Below are positions 8,401-15,321 of a stretch of 33,739 bases of DNA, piece by piece (position 1 is the first letter of the stretch; every line of letters begins with the position of its first letter). Location: NCBI GenBank assembly GCA_038229055.1, contig JBBROU010000050.1:1-33739 (forward strand). Reading direction: 5' to 3'. The notes under the pieces were generated by a model. That model was not told where the DNA came from, made no database searches, and worked only from the letters and a program-made list of their open reading frames with translations. The DNA is from JANYJA01 sp038229055. Lineage in GTDB: Bacteria; Acidobacteriota; Terriglobia; Bryobacterales; Bryobacteraceae. The translations under genes and the position numbers were made by a program.

Positions 8401-9117
8401 CTAGCGGACCGCGCGGCGAAGCATCAGGCCGGCGCCGGAGAGAACACCACCGCCGAGCAGCATACCCAGCCAGTCGGCTGCGGTGTGAGGCATCGTGTTA
8501 GTGTTGCCGGTGTTGCTGCTCGTATCGGGAGCGGTGTTCTGAGCAGTCGTGGTTGTAGTGTCCGTGGTCGAGGCGACCGGCGCGGTTTGCGTCGCCGTCG
8601 TATCGGTCGTCACGGCCGGCGCTGCGGTCGTAGTGCTAGCCACGCTCGTCGTTTCCGTCGTTTGGCTGGTCGGCTCGTACTTAGCTGCCACCGTGTAGGG
8701 TTCCATTTTTTCACGCTGGCGCGACTTCACGGCGTCAGGCAGCGGGAATTCGTAGCCGTAATTCTTCCCTTGGATCCAGATCTTGTCGAAATAATAATCG
8801 TTGCCGTAGTGATGCAAAATCACTTTGGTGTTCTCCGGGGTGTTGTTGTCCAGCGCCGGAATGGTCATTGTCGTGGTCTTCAGCTTCATGCCGTTGTCGG
8901 TGAAGATCTGAAGAATGCGGCTGCCGCCCGCTACGGAATCGAACTGGCGGATGACGTAGTGACCGGGTTGAAGGACGGTATCGTTTAGGGTGACTTGGTA
9001 CGGAAGATCGACAATGACCTTATCGTACATAGGGCCCTGCGCTTTCATTGTGCCCGAGAGGGCGGCAAAACCGGCTATCATGACGCCGGCTGACGTCAAG
9101 AGTGTGTTGAGTTTCAT
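8401..9117 (-). CDS. exported protein with LPxTA-like sortase sorting signal
   Basis: This 238-residue surface-type protein has four parts. Residues 1-27 form a signal peptide ending in MKAQ. Residues 30-147 form a beta-rich globular domain with TVLQPGHYVIRQFD and KNYGYEFPLP, a domain type I associate with Acidobacteria that has no known function. Residues 148-208 are a Thr/Ser/Ala-rich, probably extended spacer. The C-terminus is a tripartite sorting signal: MPHTA at 209-213, a hydrophobic stretch at about 216-233 and a basic end (RRAVR). The motif has Met in place of Leu and Ala in place of the usual Gly. An AAGGGG ribosome site precedes the ATG. The class D sortase immediately downstream is its likely processing enzyme. 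Confidence 0.85.
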   Translation of the reverse strand: MKLNTLLTSAGVMIAGFAALSGTMKAQGPMYDKVIVDLPYQVTLNDTVLQPGHYVIRQFDSVAGGSRILQIFTDNGMKLKTTTMTIPALDNNTPENTKVILHHYGNDYYFDKIWIQGKNYGYEFPLPDAVKSRQREKMEPYTVAAKYEPTSQTTETTSVASTTTAAPAVTTDTTATQTAPVASTTDTTTTTAQNTAPDTSSNTGNTNTMPHTAADWLGMLLGGGVLSGAGLMLRRAVR

Positions 9118-9284
9118 CTGTATTCCCCTTTATTAAAAAGTTTGCAGCGCCTCAGGCGAAGCGCGGTTGCTTCCGAGCCTGGTCGCCTAGTTGCAACACG
9201 GGTTACGTTGCATTTGCCGTGCCAAACAGGCGATGAAGCAAGCAGAGGCGGGCACGGGAACTCCACCGGTAATGCAATGTACAA

Positions 9285-9313
9285 TTGACCGAAGTTCGCA
9301 AAAAAGGTACAGT
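9285..9313 (+). promoter_or_regulatory. sigma-70-type promoter of tRNA-Glu
   Basis: TTGACC (9285-9290) and TACAGT (9308-9313) are separated by exactly 17 bases. This puts a start site near 9320, about 20 bases before the tRNA. The position and spacing make it a convincing -35/-10 pair. Confidence 0.7.
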
Positions 9314-9339
9314 GAAAAGGTTCCGACACGCCCCGCGAC

Positions 9340-9417
9340 GTCCCCATCGTCTAGTCTGGCCCAGGACACCGCCCTTTCACGGCGATAACAGGGGTTCGAA
9401 TCCCCTTGGGGACGCCA
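9340..9417 (+). tRNA. tRNA-Glu (anticodon TTC)
   Basis: The 78-base gene folds into a full cloverleaf. The acceptor is GTCCCCA paired with TGGGGAC. The D arm is GTC...GAC, with a loop about two bases longer than in E. coli tRNA-Glu. The anticodon loop is CTTTCAC with TTC in the centre, and the T arm is GGGG-TTCGAAT-CCCC. The CCA end is encoded at 9415-9417. Most of the sequence is nearly identical to the E. coli molecule. The first anticodon-stem pair (positions 27-43) is a C-A mismatch. Confidence 0.96.
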
Positions 9418-9467
9418 AACCGGTGCCGAGCGGCGTTCTCTTTCATCTCCCGCCATAGTGCGATTTT

Positions 9468-10997
9468 ATGACGAACTTACAGCGCAATACTCCGCGTTTT
9501 TGGTCTGCTTTTACAGCCGTTTTGGTGATCATTGTGTTTCCGGATGCCCCAGTCCTCGGCCAGGGGCCCTGGAACACCTACGCGCGTAATGCTCAACACA
9601 ACGCAGTCTCGCCTGCAGCCTCGCAGTCCCTGGGCCGCATTCGATGGCAAACTCCTGTCGATTTGCAGCCGGCATATTCAGGGAATGAGCTGCTCATTCA
9701 TTACGGCTCACCCCTCGTAACAGCGCTCAATACGGTGATCGTGCCGGTGAAGACTGCTTCAACCGGGAGTTTCCGTGTCGAGGCTCATAGCGGCACCGAC
9801 GGTACGGTCAAATGGATTTTGCCGACCGACTATGTTCTGCCGCCTCACGACTGGACGCCGGTTTTCGGCCCCGCACTGACATCCAAGCCACGGCTCTATT
9901 TTCCAGGGGCGGGTGGAAGAGTTTACTTTCGCGATAATCCCAACAACACCGCCGGCGCTATCGGGCAGATCGCTTTCTACGGCCTGTCCAACTACCAAGC
10001 CAATCCGCAGGCTTACAACAGCAACGTCATGATCAACACGCCACTCACGACGGACCCTGCAGGCAATGTCTACTTCGGCTTCATGGTGACGGGCAGCACG
10101 CCTATCAATCTGCAGAGCGGTATTGCGCGCATCAGTTCGACGGGGCAGGGCTCCTGGATTTCCGTGACCACAGCCGCGGGCGACACCGCGATGACCAAAG
10201 TCGTGCACAACTGCGCCCCGGCCCTCAACCCCAACGGCGGAACTCTCTACATTGCGGTGAACAGCGGCAACGGCCTCGGACTGTCCGACCCGGGATATTT
10301 AGTGGCTCTTAACAGCACCACCCTCGCTCCGCTGGCTCGCGTACGTTTAAAGGACCCGGAGTCGGGCATGGATGCGGCTCTGCCGGATGACGGATCGGCG
10401 TCGCCCACGGTCGGCCCGGATGGCCACGTGTACTTCGGCGTGCTCGAAGCACCGTTCCCGGAAAACCATGATCGTGGCTGGCTCCTGCACTTCACCGCCG
10501 ACCTCTCACAATCCCGGACTCCCGGGGCTTTCGGCTGGGACGACACGGCCGCGGTTGTACCGTCCTCCATGGTTCTCTCCTACACCGGCTCCTCGCGCTA
10601 CCTCCTGATGACCAAGTACAACAATTACGCCAATGCCGGGGGCGACGGGCAGAACAGAATTGCAATCGTGGATCCGGGCGCTACTGAGATCGATCCGATC
10701 ACCGGCGTTACCGTGATGAACGCAGTAATGTCGATCGTCGGCCCCACACCGAATCCTCCCTTGCCCGGCGTCAAGGAGTGGTGCATCAACTCGGCGGCGG
10801 TGGATCCGGCGACCAAATCCGTTCTGGCGAATAACGAGGACGGCACTTTGTACCGTTGGGATCTGACCAGCAACACTCTATCGCAGAAGATAGTGCTTAC
10901 TGCGGGCTTGGGCGAGGCGTACACACCCACTGTAATCGGCGTGGACGGTACCGTCTACGCCATCAACAACGCGATTCTATTTGCCGTCGGGAATTAA
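9468..10997 (+). CDS. secreted PQQ-like beta-propeller protein
   Basis: A 509-residue exported protein. The signal peptide runs through a hydrophobic core (AFTAVLVIIVF) to about VLGQ near residue 32. The mature part starts WNTYARNAQHNAVSP, the usual opening of PQQ/quinoprotein-like propellers. Repeated blades such as DPAGNVYFGF, PNGGTLYIAVN, GPDGHVYFGV and GVDGTVYAIN follow. These are non-enzymatic or quinoprotein-like folds and no cofactor site is obvious. It may bind carbohydrate or protein in the periplasm or outside. The gene stands alone between the tRNA and the convergent pyrophosphatase, only eight bases from the latter's stop. No terminator is seen in that gap. No good ribosome site is visible. 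Confidence 0.82.
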   Translation: MTNLQRNTPRFWSAFTAVLVIIVFPDAPVLGQGPWNTYARNAQHNAVSPAASQSLGRIRWQTPVDLQPAYSGNELLIHYGSPLVTALNTVIVPVKTASTGSFRVEAHSGTDGTVKWILPTDYVLPPHDWTPVFGPALTSKPRLYFPGAGGRVYFRDNPNNTAGAIGQIAFYGLSNYQANPQAYNSNVMINTPLTTDPAGNVYFGFMVTGSTPINLQSGIARISSTGQGSWISVTTAAGDTAMTKVVHNCAPALNPNGGTLYIAVNSGNGLGLSDPGYLVALNSTTLAPLARVRLKDPESGMDAALPDDGSASPTVGPDGHVYFGVLEAPFPENHDRGWLLHFTADLSQSRTPGAFGWDDTAAVVPSSMVLSYTGSSRYLLMTKYNNYANAGGDGQNRIAIVDPGATEIDPITGVTVMNAVMSIVGPTPNPPLPGVKEWCINSAAVDPATKSVLANNEDGTLYRWDLTSNTLSQKIVLTAGLGEAYTPTVIGVDGTVYAINNAILFAVGN

Positions 10998-11005
10998 GAG
11001 CGCAA

Positions 11006-11551
11006 TTAAACGTTGGCGGCTGCGAGCTTTTGCTCGCGCACGTCGAGATAACGCTGGCGGCTTTCGAGGATAGCTTTGCGTGCCTCGCGCGGGCCGCCCC
11101 AACCCTTCATTTCCGTGACTTTGCCCTCAAGCTCTTTGTAGATCGTGAAAAAGTGCTCGATTTCGCGCTTTACGTGGGAGAAGATCTGGTCCATGGTGTG
11201 AATCTGGTCATAGCGCGGATTTCTCGTCGGCACGGCCAAAACCTTCTGGTCGCGTTCGTCATTGTCCACCATGTTCAGTATGCCGACCGGCCGCACTTCG
11301 ATCATTACGCCCGGATAGCTCGGCTGCTGCACCAACACTAAAACATCCATCGGATCGTTGTCGTCGGCCAGCGTGCCGGGTATGAAGCCGTAGTCACCGG
11401 GGTAGTGCAGGGGAGAGTACAAGGCGCGGTCGAGACGGAACACGCCTAAATTTCCGTCGTACTCGTATTTGTTGGCGGACTGCTGGGGAATTTCGACGAT
11501 CATCCGGACGATCTCGGGACATTCCGCTCCCGGATCGATGTCGTATAACAT
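11006..11551 (-). CDS. ppa: inorganic pyrophosphatase (family I)
   Basis: A soluble cytoplasmic enzyme that hydrolyses pyrophosphate to phosphate. It has the family I order: IVEIPQQSANKYEYD, the LYSPLHYPGDYGFIPGT block, and the metal-binding signature DNDPMD (the standard D-x-D-P-x-D pattern). VDNDERDQKVLAVP and the C-terminal helix follow. I took the ATG at 11551, which gives 181 residues starting MLYDIDPG. An in-frame GTG at 11560 would add MPP and lies four bases after the truA stop, so it is a real alternative. It sits last in a truA-ppa pair with pyrE just upstream. This is a housekeeping run. Confidence 0.95.
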   Translation of the reverse strand: MLYDIDPGAECPEIVRMIVEIPQQSANKYEYDGNLGVFRLDRALYSPLHYPGDYGFIPGTLADDNDPMDVLVLVQQPSYPGVMIEVRPVGILNMVDNDERDQKVLAVPTRNPRYDQIHTMDQIFSHVKREIEHFFTIYKELEGKVTEMKGWGGPREARKAILESRQRYLDVREQKLAAANV

Positions 11552-11564
11552 GGGTGGCACTTGC

Positions 11565-12359
11565 CTAGGTTATCAGATGCGATTGGTTCTCAAAATCGCT
11601 TTTTTCAGGCGGGTATTCCACCGAGATAAGCGTAAGACCTTTAGCCGGAGCCGTGGTCGCGGCGGCCTTACCGGGGAAGCCGGGGCTCAGAATACGCTCC
11701 ATATCGGCTGCCAGAAAATTGCCCTTGCCGGCTTCGAGAAGAACACCCACCAGGTTGCGAACCATGTGCTTTAGAAAGCCGCTTCCGCGCACGCGGTAGA
11801 TGAGCCGGTCGCTTTCCTTTTCCACATTCGAAGAGAAGATGCGCCGCACTTTACTTCGCCCCTCATCGTCGCTTTCATCGGAAGCGGCGAAGGCCGAAAA
11901 ATCGTGTTCTCCGGCCAGCAGCCACGCAACCTCCTGCATTTCTAGCAAGCCCAGCGGGTAGGGATGGTGATGGACGTAGCGATACTCGAAAGGCGGGCAA
12001 ACCTCGGCGCGCCAGATTCTGTATTCGTACGTCTTGGCGACGGCATCGAAGCGCGGATGAAAATCGGCGCGAGTTTCATCCACCGAGAGAATGCGGATCG
12101 AAGCCGGGAGCAGGCGGTTCATCGCCTTTTTCAGATTGGCGACGGGAATCGGATTCTCCAACCAGAACGCGGCGACCTGGGCCAGCGCATGCACACCGGC
12201 ATCGGTGCGTCCGGAACCTGCGACGGCAACCGGACGGTGTTCGATCTGCTCCAGGACGGCTTCAATGACGCCCTGAATCGTCGGCAGGCTGGGTTGCGAT
12301 TGCCAACCGCGGAAATCCGTTCCGTCATATGCCACCATTACGCGAATACGTCGAGCCAT
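11565..12359 (-). CDS. truA: tRNA pseudouridine synthase A
   Basis: A 264-residue cytoplasmic enzyme that makes pseudouridine at positions 38-40 of the tRNA anticodon stem-loop. The start VMVAYDGTDFRGWQ is diagnostic. The catalytic aspartate is Asp53 in GSGRTDAGVHA. FHPRFDAVAKTYEYRIW and the C-terminal GSGFLKHMVRNLVG block are also in place. Length is normal. The ATG at 12359 is 16 bases after the pyrE stop, and its own stop is four to thirteen bases from the ppa start. The three genes are thus likely one transcript. Confidence 0.96.
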   Translation of the reverse strand: MARRIRVMVAYDGTDFRGWQSQPSLPTIQGVIEAVLEQIEHRPVAVAGSGRTDAGVHALAQVAAFWLENPIPVANLKKAMNRLLPASIRILSVDETRADFHPRFDAVAKTYEYRIWRAEVCPPFEYRYVHHHPYPLGLLEMQEVAWLLAGEHDFSAFAASDESDDEGRSKVRRIFSSNVEKESDRLIYRVRGSGFLKHMVRNLVGVLLEAGKGNFLAADMERILSPGFPGKAAATTAPAKGLTLISVEYPPEKSDFENQSHLIT

Positions 12360-12375
12360 GGAAAATCCGGCGCGA

Positions 12376-12969
12376 TTAAATCTGCCGCGAGCCGGGCTTC
12401 ACAGCCGGGGAACCCCCGGCGCACATCGGGCAAGCCCTCGCCTCGAACGTCTTGACGTCAAGTGTCGCCAGAGCGACGCGCGGGATACCAAGCTCGGCCT
12501 TGCCGTTGCTACGGTCGACGATTGATCCGGCGGCGATCGGGTTGGCTCCCAGTTCGCGCAGAACTTCAATCACTTCGCGCGTGCTCCCGCCGGTGGTGAT
12601 CACGTCTTCCACTACCACGGCAGTCTGACCGGGTTCCACCGTGAAGCCGCGACGCAGAGTCATTCTGGCGGAAGCGTCGCGCTCCGTGAAGATGAATGGA
12701 GTTCCGAGAGCACGCGCAACTTCGTGACCGATAATCAGACCGCCGATAGCTGGTGAGACGACAAGACCGATCGGCTGCGAGTTCGTCAAAACGGTTAATG
12801 CCCCCGCCAGTTCGCGTCCCAAGCGCTCCGCATGTCGTGGATACTGTAAAACGCGGGCGCATTGCAGATAAGACTCGCTGTGAAGTCCGCTGGTCAGCCG
12901 GAAGTGTCCATGTAAGTAAGCACCGGTGTTTTCAAAGGTACTCAAGACCTCGGAGGCTTGCAGGGGCAC
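12376..12969 (-). CDS. pyrE: orotate phosphoribosyltransferase
   Basis: This 197-residue pyrimidine-synthesis enzyme joins orotate to PRPP to make OMP. The N-terminal FRLTSGLHSESYLQ block is typical of bacterial PyrE. The PRPP-binding loop VVVEDVITTGGST lies at residues 118-130, and GLVVSPAIGGLIIGHEVAR precedes it. The C-terminal CPMC pair (about 180-183) is not a required feature, but similar tails occur in the longer PyrE proteins. It is the first gene of the pyrE-truA-ppa run. The 100-base gap upstream is shared with the divergent TolC-type gene and must carry promoters for both, though none is clear by eye. Confidence 0.95.
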   Translation of the reverse strand: MPLQASEVLSTFENTGAYLHGHFRLTSGLHSESYLQCARVLQYPRHAERLGRELAGALTVLTNSQPIGLVVSPAIGGLIIGHEVARALGTPFIFTERDASARMTLRRGFTVEPGQTAVVVEDVITTGGSTREVIEVLRELGANPIAAGSIVDRSNGKAELGIPRVALATLDVKTFEARACPMCAGGSPAVKPGSRQI

Positions 12970-13069
12970 GATCGCTTACTATACCATTGAAGATTCAAAC
13001 CGATTAGTTTTAGATTTCCCGAACCGCCCGTAGTTTATCTGCGTAGATTACTGCTTAGAGACGAACCTT

Positions 13070-15016
13070 ATGCGCCGTTTTCAATCCCCTGTAGCACTGC
13101 TTTGCACGTTGTTAACAATAACTTCCGTTGCTGGGGCCCAGGTGCCTCAAGCCTCGATTTCATCCGTCGAGATCACGCGGCCGACGGGCCGGTTCTCGAG
13201 TATTACGCGCCCCTATCGCCCGAGCGAAATCGGTCCGATTAACGTCGCGAACACTAATCGGCTGGATGCTTTGCTGAAAGCCGGCAATCTTTACCTTTCT
13301 TTACAAGATGCCATTGCACTGGCGCTAGAGAACAATCTCGACGTTGAGACGCAGCGATACGGGGCCGTGATCGCGCAGACGAACCTGGAGCGCGCGAAAT
13401 CGGGCGGAGCGCTTCGCGGAGTTACGCCGACGGTAGAGAACGGGCCCAGCAGCGCGGCCGCCGGCAGCGTGAACAATAACGGTGTCCAGGGCAGCGCGTC
13501 GTCCGTTGCGTCGTCCGCTGGAAACAACCAAGGCGTTCTGGTCCAGCAGACCGGCTCAGTTATCCCGAATCTCGATCCCGCGATTCAAGGCATTCTGCGA
13601 TTTGGGCATACCTCCACACCCCAGACCAACGTGATCGTAACCGGCACCACGGCGCTGGTCCAGAGTCTTGACGTGGGGCAGTTGCAGCTAACGCAGGGTT
13701 TCCTTACCGGCACCAGCTACAGCTTCGGCTATAGCGACGTAAAACGGCAGACGAACATCTATAGTGACTTGTTCAATCCGAATCGCACTGGAAGCTTATC
13801 GCTGAACGTGACGCAGCACCTGCTGCAGGGCTTCGGGATCTCTGTCAACAACCGAATCATCCGGCAGGCGAAGAACAATATCGAATCCGCGGACCTGCAA
13901 TTCAAGCAGCAGTTGATCGCCACGACGACGGCGATCATGAATCTCTATTGGGATCTGGTGAGCTTCAACGACGACGTGAAAGCCAAGCAACAGTCGCTCG
14001 CCTATAACCAGAAGCTGTACAGCGACAACAAAAAGCAAGTCGAGATCGGCACTATGGCGCCCATTGAGATCGTGCGCGCCGAAGCTGCCGTGGCGAGCTC
14101 CGAGCAGGATCTGATCCTCTCCGAAACACGCGTCCTGCAGCAGGAGACCATCATCAAGAATTACGTCAGCCGGAATGGAGTTGCGAGCCCTTCGGTTGCC
14201 GACGCGCACATCATCCCAACCGATCGTATCCGTATTCCAGATCAGGAAGAAGTTCAACCCCTTCAGGACCTGGCGGCGATGGCGTTGCGGGCCCGGCCGG
14301 ACCTCTCGCAGCGGCGCATTGGCATCGAGAACAATCGCATCAACCTGAAGGGTTCGCGCAGCCAGTTGTTGCCCACGTTGGATGCGTTTGCAAGCTTGTC
14401 GAATAATGCCTTGGCCGGTAGCCCGAACACCCTGCCCATTCCTCCCGGCATCGCTAACCTCGGCGGCTTGTTGAACGGTGGCAACGGCCGCGCCACCAAC
14501 GGCTATTTCTTGGGCGGGTATAGCACCCTTTTCTCGCAGCTGTTCCGGCGCAATTTCCCGGATTATGCTATCGGACTGCAGCTGAACGTCCCACTCCGCA
14601 ACCGCGCCGCGCAGGCCGACTATGTTTTGGATCAGATCACGGTGCGGCAATCCGAACTAGCGCTGGTGCAGGCGGAAAATCAAGTGCGCGTAGAGGTTCA
14701 GAACGCCGTGATCGGCTTGCGGCAGTCGCGCGCCACCTATCAGGCTGCTCTGAAGAACCGCGTGCTGCAGGAACAGACTCTGGATGCCGAACAGAAAAAG
14801 CTGCAGTTGGGCGCTTCGACCATCTTCCAGGTCATCCTGGTGCAGCGCGATCTGGCTACCGCCCAGGCCAACGAAGTGGCCGCGCTGTCCAACTACAGTA
14901 AAGCGCGGGTCGAGATGGAGCGCTCTACCGGACAGACGTTAGCCAATCACAACATCTCGATCTCGGACGCCTACAACGGGAAGGTTGCCACTCCTCCGGC
15001 AACTCTGCCGCAATAG
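13070..15016 (+). CDS. TolC-family outer-membrane efflux channel
   Basis: A 648-residue exported protein with a signal peptide ending VAGAQ. It has the two repeated outer-membrane-efflux halves. The first starts LQDAIALALENNLDVETQRYG (about residues 80-100). The second runs through RARPDLSQRRIGIENNRINLKGSRSQLLP and ends in the long helix QAENQVRVEVQNAVIGLRQS. Such proteins form trimeric channels that complete tripartite efflux pumps or type I secretion systems. An extra segment rich in Gly, Ser and Asn (about residues 125-165) makes it longer than usual TolC. No pump or adaptor gene is next to it in the window, so the substrate is unknown. A strong terminator follows. Confidence 0.92.
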   Translation: MRRFQSPVALLCTLLTITSVAGAQVPQASISSVEITRPTGRFSSITRPYRPSEIGPINVANTNRLDALLKAGNLYLSLQDAIALALENNLDVETQRYGAVIAQTNLERAKSGGALRGVTPTVENGPSSAAAGSVNNNGVQGSASSVASSAGNNQGVLVQQTGSVIPNLDPAIQGILRFGHTSTPQTNVIVTGTTALVQSLDVGQLQLTQGFLTGTSYSFGYSDVKRQTNIYSDLFNPNRTGSLSLNVTQHLLQGFGISVNNRIIRQAKNNIESADLQFKQQLIATTTAIMNLYWDLVSFNDDVKAKQQSLAYNQKLYSDNKKQVEIGTMAPIEIVRAEAAVASSEQDLILSETRVLQQETIIKNYVSRNGVASPSVADAHIIPTDRIRIPDQEEVQPLQDLAAMALRARPDLSQRRIGIENNRINLKGSRSQLLPTLDAFASLSNNALAGSPNTLPIPPGIANLGGLLNGGNGRATNGYFLGGYSTLFSQLFRRNFPDYAIGLQLNVPLRNRAAQADYVLDQITVRQSELALVQAENQVRVEVQNAVIGLRQSRATYQAALKNRVLQEQTLDAEQKKLQLGASTIFQVILVQRDLATAQANEVAALSNYSKARVEMERSTGQTLANHNISISDAYNGKVATPPATLPQ

Positions 15017-15044
15017 CCAACTTTTTCACGGTCTTACCTTTTTA

Positions 15045-15098
15045 CGCCGCTTCCCGGTCCTGAATTGAAATCTCAGAGCGGGAACGGCGTTTCTTTTT
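15045..15098 (+). terminator. intrinsic terminator of the TolC-family gene
   Basis: CGCCG-c-TTCCCG (15045-15056) pairs with CGGGAACGGCG (15079-15089), leaving one bulged base and a 22-base loop. TTTCTTTTT follows at 15090-15098. It begins 28 bases after the stop codon. The loop is long, but the stem and T-run are convincing. Confidence 0.75.
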
Positions 15099-15121
15099 GG
15101 CACAGATGTATTATCAAAAAG

Positions 15122-15152
15122 CGCAAATCCCCATGATTGTGGGAGTTTTGCG
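15122..15152. other. second hairpin in the TolC-OPT spacer
   Basis: CGCAAA (15122-15127) pairs with TTTGCG (15147-15152). An inner CCCA (15130-15133) pairs with TGGG (15140-15143) around a six-base loop, with a small internal bulge between the two stems. No T-run follows on either strand. The role is unknown. The whole spacer 15017-15321 contains no coding sequence that I can support, only this hairpin, the terminator before it and the inverted repeat after it. Confidence 0.4.
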
Positions 15153-15198
15153 GTTTGGCGACGCGATTGCTTCCGAGAATGCGTGATTCAACAACACA

Positions 15199-15310
15199 CA
15201 GGCTCAAGGCAGACTCTTGAAATCCGCGCTGTCTCCCTCTCAAAAGTAACCCTGCGATAACCCCCTCTACTTTTCTGCTTACAACCCCAAAAGAGTCATC
15301 CTTGAGCCTG
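15199..15310. repeat. 112-base element with 20-base imperfect terminal inverted repeats
   Basis: Bases 15199-15218 are the reverse complement of 15291-15310 except for two adjacent positions (11 matched bases, 2 mismatches, 7 matched bases). The 72-base interior holds a second nested pair, AAAAGTA (15242-15248) with TACTTTT (15268-15274). No target-site duplication is visible at the edges. It lies 12 bases beyond the stop codon of the OPT transporter. It could be a miniature transposon-like repeat or a structured 3' RNA. Confidence 0.55.
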
Positions 15311-15321
15311 GATTTCTCGTC

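Noticed and set aside
9114..9456. Short minus-strand open frames over the tRNA-Glu region
   Set aside because: They run across the tRNA and its promoter and show no family features.
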